Assembly: GCF_000765905.2 (NCBI RefSeq)
Contig: NZ_JRPL02000012.1
Span: 1-64,000, forward strand
Reading direction: 5' to 3'
Length of the DNA: 64,000 nucleotides
Origin: Helicobacter trogontum
GTDB taxonomy: Bacteria; Campylobacterota; Campylobacteria; Campylobacterales; Helicobacteraceae
Numbering within the stretch: the stretch's first letter is position 1; every line of letters begins with the position of its first letter. Under the pieces are notes generated by a model. The model saw only the letters and a program-made list of their open reading frames with translations. It had not been told where the DNA came from and did no database searches. Positions 57,763 to 64,000 of the stretch are shown one piece after another. The position numbers were made by a program, and so were the translations under genes.

Positions 57763-59484
57763 ATGGAGGCAAAAGAGCAGAGTTTTAAATCCATTATGCA
57801 AGAGGAACATAAGTTTGTGATTCCATTTTTTCAAAGGGCTTATGTTTGGAAGAAAGAGAATTGGGAAAAATTTTTTGAAGATTTGAAAAATAGCTTTGAT
57901 AGCAAAAAGGAACATTTTTTAGGATCTGTTATTTTAAAACGTTCACAGGGAAATAAAAATTTTTCTAACGTGATTGATGGACAGCAAAGATTGACAACCT
58001 TTTCCATATTAATAAAATCACTTTATGATAAATTAGAAGAGAGCAAAAAGCAACACTTTAAGTCTTGTTTATTTGAAGATTATACTGATGATTTTTCGCC
58101 AAAAATCAATCATTCTCATCTTGATAAAAAGAAATTTATGTTAGTTATGCAGGGTAATACAGATGTTCAAATACAAGAAGGGATTCTTGGTTGTTATAAT
58201 TTTTTTACAGAGCAAATTCAAAAACAGTATGGAGATAATCGTGAGCATATATTTGAATTTATCAAATATATTAATGATTCTAAAATTTGGGTAGCAGTCA
58301 CGCTTAATGCAAATGAAGATGAGCAAAAGATATTTGATTCTATTAACTCTACAGGTGAACCATTGTCTGCTACTGATATTATCAAAAATGCTCTGTTTGA
58401 TAAGGTGATTCAAAATTTTGGTGAAACGGTGGCTATACAACACTATGAAAAATATTGGAGAGAAATTTTTGAAAAAAATGACAATGAACAGAGATTTTGG
58501 GATGCATATATAACAACAGGAAGGGTAAAAAGAACAAGAAGTGAGATCTTGTTGCATGCTTTTGCTATCATTAGGGGTTTTTTTAATCCAGATAAGCATA
58601 GTTTGGAAAATCTTAGTATTTTATACAAACAGGAATTTAATGTATTGGATAATCAAAAGCTTGAAATATTTTTACAAGAAATTGCCAGATATGCAGAAAT
58701 ATATCGTGCATTGCCATTAATTAATAATAAAGATATTTTTGCTTTTGATGATTGGGAAAAAAGATTTTTTCATATTATTGAGAATCTTGGTGTTAGCACT
58801 ATTATCCCTCTGATTTTATATATGAAAAATAAAATTAGTAATAAAGAAGTTTTGCAGCAGTGTATGTATTTATTGGAAATTTTAATTTTATGCAATAGAG
58901 AAAATAAAGATTATAATAAGGTGTTTGCAAATCTTATACGAGAAATGGAAGCAGAAGAACAGGTGGATTATGTCAGCTTTTTGAAACAGAGAATATATGA
59001 AAGATATATGAAAAATAAAGGGGTTAGTTATGTGCAAGAATGGCTACGCCATATTAGTAATAATGCAGATGCAAAACTCATTTTATTTTGGATAGAGCTT
59101 TATAGACAGTATAAAGAAAAGAGTTTTAAAGATAGGACTGAATTACAATATCATTTTACATTGGAGCATCTTATGCCACAATCTTGGCAAGAAAATTGGA
59201 GCAATATTGGCGAGAGCGAAAGTAACGCAGAAAAATTAATCTATCAAATTGGTAATATGACATTGGTCAAAGGTGCTCTAAATGCTTCGTTAAAAAATAA
59301 ATCTTGGCAAAATAAACTTAATGGTGATGGAAGTGCTAAGAATTATTTAAGAAAAAATGCTGATTTGTTGATTACTAGGGAATTATTCGATTATGACACT
59401 TGGAATAAAGAAAAAATTGAAAAAAGAACAGAGGAATTACTAAATGATTTTCTGCAAATTTGGAGAATAGATATATTTTCTTAA
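57763..59484 (+). CDS. DUF262/DUF1524 (GmrSD-like) putative defence nuclease
   Basis: 573 residues. N-terminal DUF262 with IPFFQRAYVWKKENW (about 19-33) and the DGQQRLTTF motif (about 71-79) typical of ParB/sulfiredoxin-like NTPase sites. The C-terminus has a DUF1524 His-Met finger-like motif LEHLMPQSW near 467 and the IGNMTLVKGALNASLKNK segment. This two-domain form resembles GmrSD, which cuts modified phage DNA, and several abortive-infection proteins. Strong AAGGAG site. It follows the restriction-modification pair, forming a small defence cluster. Target unknown. Confidence 0.85.
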   Translation: MEAKEQSFKSIMQEEHKFVIPFFQRAYVWKKENWEKFFEDLKNSFDSKKEHFLGSVILKRSQGNKNFSNVIDGQQRLTTFSILIKSLYDKLEESKKQHFKSCLFEDYTDDFSPKINHSHLDKKKFMLVMQGNTDVQIQEGILGCYNFFTEQIQKQYGDNREHIFEFIKYINDSKIWVAVTLNANEDEQKIFDSINSTGEPLSATDIIKNALFDKVIQNFGETVAIQHYEKYWREIFEKNDNEQRFWDAYITTGRVKRTRSEILLHAFAIIRGFFNPDKHSLENLSILYKQEFNVLDNQKLEIFLQEIARYAEIYRALPLINNKDIFAFDDWEKRFFHIIENLGVSTIIPLILYMKNKISNKEVLQQCMYLLEILILCNRENKDYNKVFANLIREMEAEEQVDYVSFLKQRIYERYMKNKGVSYVQEWLRHISNNADAKLILFWIELYRQYKEKSFKDRTELQYHFTLEHLMPQSWQENWSNIGESESNAEKLIYQIGNMTLVKGALNASLKNKSWQNKLNGDGSAKNYLRKNADLLITRELFDYDTWNKEKIEKRTEELLNDFLQIWRIDIFS

Positions 59485-59537
59485 TATGCAATAAGATATA
59501 TTCTTTTGTGAAAAGTAGATTTACATAGATGTATTAA

Positions 59538-59645
59538 CAAAATCCAAATTTTAGGGATTTTATTAATACTGTAAATGAAGATTTAGAAATTGGCAAAAGA
59601 CACAAGATTACCAAAGCCAAATACGATAGAATAGAGGAAATGTAA
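59538..59645 (+). pseudogene. C-terminal remnant of an unidentified gene
   Basis: A 35-residue frame with no start codon, running from a stop at 59535-59537 to TAA 59643-59645 and rich in charged residues (NEDLEIGKRHKITKAKYDR). It looks like the 3' end of a larger gene, left after deletion or replacement at the edge of the defence cluster. Family not identified. Confidence 0.35.
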
Positions 59646-59668
59646 TTTTCTCACCATAAAGGTTTTTT

Positions 59669-59911
59669 ATGTCGATACCTTGGTTGTTGCTTGCTTTTTC
59701 ACTTGCTTTGCTTGGCTATACTGCAAAATTTTCTTTAGTCGTGTTAGGTTTTTCTCTAGCATGGCTTAGTTATCTTGGAGTTTTGGATTCTTTGGGATCA
59801 GGCTTTATTGCTATGGGCGTAATATTGGCATATTTGCAGATAAAATATAGAAATATTTTTTTAGAAGTTTTGATTGTATGTTTTGTCATTGCTTTGCTCC
59901 TTAAAAATTAG
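59669..59911 (+). CDS. Small hydrophobic membrane protein
   Basis: 80 residues with three predicted transmembrane segments and very few charges, preceded by AAAGG at a suitable distance. No family recognised. Could be a small integral membrane protein cotranscribed with nothing visible; a chance frame is less likely given the ribosome site and amino acid make-up. Confidence 0.5.
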   Translation: MSIPWLLLAFSLALLGYTAKFSLVVLGFSLAWLSYLGVLDSLGSGFIAMGVILAYLQIKYRNIFLEVLIVCFVIALLLKN

Positions 59912-60395
59912 AATTTTCTTGCAATTATTACCAAAACTCTCTACCTTCATCATCCATTTGCAAACACCATAGTTTGTCTAGCCGCAACTCTAATATTATT
60001 AAATTAGAAAGATATTCTACCATCTCATATCTTAACTTATACTCATTAGATAATATATAAGATTATCGCTATAGCATTCATTGTTTCTTGTTCCAAATTC
60101 TTATCATATATCCTTTTATTCTCATTTGAAATATTGTAGTAAGCACAAAAATAGAATTTGGGGGTCAGTAACACAAGAGATTTACTTCCAAGAATAAATA
60201 GCACGATAAAAAAAAGGAATACTTGGTTTTAAAAGAAACGTAAAAATAGTTTGAAGTTTTTTAGGTTCTACCTTATTTTTTTATTGTATTGTAGAGCTTG
60301 ATATATAAAAATATAAAATTATACAAAGAAAAATACACCAAGAATACTTAGAAACAACCCTGTCAAATATGTAATGGTTAGGTGGTAGTATCATT
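59912..60395. other. Intergenic region, nothing identified
   Basis: About 480 bases without a credible gene on either strand, between the small membrane protein and the remnants that follow. Confidence 0.4.
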
Positions 60396-60665
60396 TTATT
60401 TACTCCTTAAAACGGGGGGGGGGGGATTATTAGTTGTAGATTCTACAGAATCACTTCCATCAAGTAAATGATAGATAGGCTTAAGAGTATCTAAGCCTAG
60501 ATGATATCTTTGGAATCTAATGTGCCAAAGAAGCATTCATTGTTGGGAGAGTGGGTTTAGAGCTACCTGTGAGATAAATATCCTAAAATGTATATCTGTG
60601 TAACCTTGTTGCGACTCATTTGTATTGATAATTTGATCATTCTCTTCTGCATACAAATTAGGCAT
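60396..60665 (-). pseudogene. Small decayed gene with a C12 tract near its end
   Basis: A minus-strand frame starts at ATG 60665 overlapping the previous stop (TAATG), stops at TGA 60537-60539 after 42 codons, then continues in the same frame for 46 codons to TAA 60396-60398. The second half contains WHIRFQRYHLGLDTLKPIY and then four Pro codons from 12 C (60414-60425). One nonsense codon thus splits it. Family not recognised. Confidence 0.4.
60414..60425 (-). repeat. Poly-C(12) tract (sense strand of a remnant gene)
   Basis: Twelve G on the plus strand, C on the minus-strand frame. Same class as the tracts at 12492 and 14598; here the host frame is already broken, so it is probably a relic of a phase-variable gene. 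Confidence 0.85.
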
Positions 60666-61482
60666 TATATTCCTTTTGTTGTGTATAGTAGGCTTTTGCT
60701 AGTGAGATTGTATCGTGTGAATCGCTAAAATTTCCATTTGCTTTAGCTACCATTACCTTGATACAAGTTTGCATAGATTCTTGCGTTATATTGTCATAAT
60801 ATTTGAGTTTATTTGCAGTGATAAGAGGATTTTTCTTCACCGCATAATCATAATTTGCTATATTTGTAGCAGGATTGATATGTGATAAATCAAAGCTTTG
60901 GTAGCTAAAGCCATTATCTGCGTTTGCTATATAGAATCTTTCTTCTTTATGATGAAAGATAGGCAAAGCAACTTTACTATCCTACACATCTTTTATCTCA
61001 TATTCTCTAACTCATTTGCTATATATGTTCTTGTATACTCTCCTTGCTAAGTCATCGTGTTTGATAGTAAATTAAATTTATTAAATGCAGGTGGTATATC
61101 TTCATGTATGAGAACAAGCTTGTTGATAGTTTGCATATTATTGCTTGATATCAAGGAACTCTCTATCAAAATCAAATGGGATTTGATTTGTTCTTAAATG
61201 TGTTGTATCACCAAGTATTTTTGTATATTCTTCACGAAAGGTAATAGGAAGGATATAGTTATCAAGTGTAGTGAGATTTATATAGTGTAAGCAAAAAGCA
61301 TTTAAACCATTATCACAATCCCAAGTAGAATCTATACTACACAAGGTAGTGTAGATTTGGTAGAAGAGGTTGATGTTTTGCAAAAGATATAAAACTTTAT
61401 CGTATTGAGAGAGAGGAATTTTGTACTTCCCTTTTTGTCTGTTATGAGAGTTTAGTTTATTATTTTTACACGGATACGCACC
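60658..61482 (-). pseudogene. Broken gene(s) of unknown function
   Basis: Two coding-like minus-strand frames, 61138-61482 (114 codons, no start) and 60658-60966 (102 codons), are separated by stop-rich sequence; just upstream of 60966 the frame continues through a TAG into further coding-like residues. They read as normal soluble protein (many Asn, Tyr, Asp) but I recognise no domain. Most likely pieces of one gene degraded along with the LprI-type genes upstream. Confidence 0.4.
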
Positions 61483-61531
61483 TCATATGCAATAGTGGTT
61501 GAGGCTTTGTCAAATCTACTTGCTCTTATTG

Positions 61532-62199
61532 TCAAAGCTTATCTATTGCAAGGTCTATGCAAGAGTTACTTGCTAGTGAATAAAGTCTAAATTGGTTATC
61601 ATTATCCACAAAGGCAAGTTTACCTCTCCATGTATAAACCATAACATCTATAATAATATTTCTAGTGGCGTTTTCAGAAAAAATATTAAATAAATTGTAG
61701 TTAGATAAAAAATTCATTTCATACTTATCCAAATAGGTGACACTACAAAATTTTTCTACTCTTTCATTAAAACCCCAATTTTCTCTATTAGCTTTATTAT
61801 CTATCATTTTAAAAGCTAAAGCAGCAATGGCTTTGTTTTATGCAATAATTAGAATGTGACTGAAAGTCTTCTTTTTCTTACCTCAAATGGTGCAACAAAT
61901 TAGCATTGAAATACATCTTTATTGCTCATAACGGATTGATTAAAATATTTTAAGTTTTCTCTTACATTTTGTCCCTCTTTTGTATCTTTAGGGATACTCT
62001 TTAATATTGAAAAATAGAGTTTAGAATATAATCTATCTAGTTTCTGCAACTCCCCACTTTCATCATTGCATATTATCTTTTCTACTTTTGTAGTTGCTTT
62101 AGCACAATCAAAGCTAGGTTTTGCTTCTTTTGGGGATTGTGCATTAGCACTAATACCTAACATTAAACATATTCCTAAAACTACTAAAAACTTTTGCAT
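61532..62199 (-). pseudogene. LprI-family (DUF1311) gene, copy 1, broken
   Basis: Starts with a signal peptide (MQKFLVVLGICLMLGISANA) and the DUF1311 pattern PSFDCAKATTKVEKIIC...DRLYSKLY, then stops at TAA 61900-61902 after NKDVFQC. In the paralogue at 63449 the same position reads NRNIFQCY, so TAT-to-TAA (or similar) is the nonsense change. Homology to the paralogue resumes in other frames and then in 61532-61807 (NRENWGF, FLSNYNLFN), so at least one frameshift is present too. LprI proteins inhibit lysozyme in some bacteria. Confidence 0.65.
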
Positions 62200-62257
62200 A
62201 AGAACTCCTTTAATTTATTCCGTATTTTTTGTTGTTTCAAACATCAATTATTTCCTT

Positions 62258-63364
62258 TTAATAAGTGCATTTTAACTCTCTTTTATTACCTTCTAAGAGA
62301 TAAATGCGTGTTTCTGGATAAGTAGAATTCTCATCAAAATTAAATCTACCACTCCAAAGAGTAATATAATTTTTGCCTTGAAATTCCATAACTCCATAAG
62401 TTAAATAGCTTAATATAGGAATTTCAGAGTCAAATACTGCTTGTTCTGGTATTCCTGAAATTTTATTGCTTGGTAGGGCATATGTAGTAAATGCTATGTG
62501 AGGCACTTCATTAACCATTACAATTTGATAACTAGTTTTTTCTCCATGAAAATGCAAATCATCTCCATAGATTTTATCACTTGCCTTTGCATCTAACTTA
62601 CCATTTTTATATATCCAAAGCGCATCATAATAGCCCCCTGTTATAAGAATCAGATTTTCTGGCACTCCATCATTGTTGATATCAATTTTTTTTCATACAT
62701 TTTAGAACTATCGATATAGTAAAATTTTTCATCATATTTGTCTTTGAGAGCTTTTGCCGTTTCTTCTTTTATAATCTCTCCCTTTTTTGTGCAATAATCT
62801 GTAAAATCACCATATCTACTATTTGTTCCAAAAGTACAAAAGCCTATACTAAAAGGAGGATTGACGGAAGGAGGAATTTTTTGCCATGTACTCAAATCAA
62901 AACTATTTTTTCTTGTATATTCACATAATTCTTTATTATTAGAATCTAGCACTTCTCCTAGAAGTTTAAGTAGTTGTGTAATACGGTTTTCATAAATATG
63001 TGTTATAAAATTAATGTGCATATCATAGGCATCTTGTTCATCATAAGCATATTTCATATAATCAGGTCTATTTTTCATTTAAATTTTTAATAAAAGCTCT
63101 TTGTGAATCTAAAAGATCTTTTAGTCTTTTTTCTTTATCAGGAAACTTAGAGATTTTTAACTCTTTTCTTAATTGTGTATAGACTTCAGCCATATATCTA
63201 TCAAGATTCTGTAACTGCCCGCTTTCATCACTACATATTATCTTTTCTACTTTTGTAGTTACTTTAGCACAATCAAAGCTAGGTTTAGCTTCTTTTGGGG
63301 ATTGGGCATTAATACTAATACCTAACATTAAACATAATCCTAAAACTACTAAAATCTTTTGCAT
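62258..63364 (-). pseudogene. LprI-family (DUF1311) gene, copy 2, two homopolymer frameshifts
   Basis: Three overlapping frames form one gene. The first (63364 to 63068) is signal peptide plus DUF1311. It shifts at an A5 run (plus strand T 63071-63075); A4 would rejoin NLNE to NRPDYMKY. The second frame shifts at an A8 run (plus strand T 62686-62693); A9 would give KIDINNDGVPENLILI, a calcium-loop/FG-GAP-like segment, joining the third frame. The restored protein would have about 365 residues. Either it is inactivated, or runs vary, or the assembly miscounts homopolymers. Confidence 0.7.
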
Positions 63365-63448
63365 AGAAATCCTCCTTGTAATAGAAATTAATGTTATTTG
63401 TAGGCTTTTAAACTCATCATAGCTTAAATTTGTTATTTTAATTGATAT

Positions 63449-64000
63449 TTAGTTTCCCAATAATTTATTAAGTTTTTTATCTTTTGTAAAAGCTTGATAG
63501 AGCTTTTCATAGTATATTTTATATTTTTCTACCGCTTCATCAAATAAATCTGCATTTGCTTCATTAATCCGAACATCTACAAGAAAGTAATTCCACTGCA
63601 TAATATTGTAAGCCATAAAATCTATAACAATGTTTTGAGTAGTGTTTTCAAAAAAATTATTAAATAGATTATAATTGGATAAAAACCCTATGTTCATATC
63701 GTAGGCTCCATTAGAGTTTTCAATTGGGACAACAAAATCTTTCATTCTTTCATGAAAGCCCCATCTTTCTCTATTAACTCCACTATCTATCATTTTAAAA
63801 GCTAAGGTAGCAATCGCTTCTAAATAAATTTGTTTTATGCAATAATTAGACTGACGGTCGTCTTGTTTTTTTGTCTCAAATGGTGCAACAAAATAGCATT
63901 GAAATATATTTCTATTACTCATAACAGAGTGATTAAAATATTTCAGTTTTTCTCTTGTTTTTTGCCCTTCTTTTGTATCTTTAGGGATACTCTTTAGTAT
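63449..64000 (-). CDS. LprI-family (DUF1311) protein, copy 3, 5' end beyond window
   Basis: Open minus-strand frame from the right edge (LKSIPKDTKEGQ, as in copy 1) to the stop at 63449; at least 183 residues visible. It is the intact version of copy 1 and shows what that gene encoded: DUF1311 end, QSNYCIKQIYLEAIATLAFKM in part, FLSNYNLFNNFFENTTQN, and a Lys-rich C-terminus. Signal peptide and DUF1311 start must lie to the right. Likely periplasmic; role as lysozyme or effector inhibitor is only an inference from family. Confidence 0.7.
   Translation of the reverse strand: MLKSIPKDTKEGQKTREKLKYFNHSVMSNRNIFQCYFVAPFETKKQDDRQSNYCIKQIYLEAIATLAFKMIDSGVNRERWGFHERMKDFVVPIENSNGAYDMNIGFLSNYNLFNNFFENTTQNIVIDFMAYNIMQWNYFLVDVRINEANADLFDEAVEKYKIYYEKLYQAFTKDKKLNKLLGN

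Noticed and set aside
1-64000. tRNA, rRNA, CRISPR arrays, prophage or intact IS elements
   Set aside because: Looked for T-loop sequences, regularly spaced repeats, transposase and phage motifs; none found by eye.

Overview
The window is AT-rich DNA from a member of the Campylobacterota, most likely an enterohepatic Helicobacter of the H. bilis/trogontum type. Pointers are a secreted gamma-glutamyltranspeptidase close to the H. pylori enzyme, NikR, a glutamyl-tRNA synthetase-yggT-slt order that I recall from H. pylori, a perfect H. pylori-type Fur box (TAATAAT-C-ATTATTA), TATAAT-type -10 boxes and long poly-C/poly-G contingency tracts. The species is an inference. I found no rRNA, tRNA, CRISPR array or intact mobile element.

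Layout. 1-2790: decayed DNA around one intact 24-residue-repeat lipoprotein. 2793-7347: housekeeping and envelope genes on the minus strand (MidA-like methyltransferase, HAD phosphatase, tyrA, YqaA, META lipoprotein-like). 7640-12034: gltX, yggT, slt and a beta-propeller protein. 12116-20564: an accessory island that matches, gene for gene and in order, the Campylobacter jejuni O-methyl phosphoramidate (MeOPN) capsule-modification pathway (Cj1420-Cj1415), preceded by a DUF2972-like putative transferase. 21705-29249: outer-membrane protein, ggt, YejA-like peptide-binding protein, second OMP, S4 protein. 30033-37977: purB, Sel1/Hcp protein, glyQ, dut, queC, CNNM/CBS transporter, membrane protein, fmt. 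38220-48461: an iron or metal-chelate locus with two TonB-dependent receptors, an ABC importer, ChaN and a dedicated ExbB-ExbD-TonB set, with Fur-like operators in the divergent promoter. 48667-50674: alr and nikR. 51007-56058: a giant guaA. 56081-59484: DpnII-like restriction-modification plus a DUF262/DUF1524 protein. 59485-64000: decaying tandem LprI (DUF1311) family genes and remnants.

Three things stand out. (1) The phosphoramidate pathway: glutamine kinase, cytidylyltransferase, amidohydrolase, CysC-like kinase and two methyltransferases would turn glutamine, ATP and CTP into an activated phosphoramidate for a surface glycan. Two genes carry contingency tracts: a C17 tract puts the presumed transferase out of frame in this clone, and a G12 tract inside the first methyltransferase is in frame. 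No capsule genes flank the island, so the acceptor glycan is unknown. (2) guaA encodes 1683 residues because about 1150 residues, mostly five or six GNAT acetyltransferase-like domains, interrupt the glutaminase domain between its catalytic Cys and His/Glu while the frame and all catalytic motifs are kept. (3) A perfect 23-bp inverted repeat with a 4-nt centre sits just before the ABC importer operon, next to the Fur box of the divergent receptor.

Limits: all assignments come from reading the sequence and recalled family knowledge; no database search, alignment or structure prediction was run.
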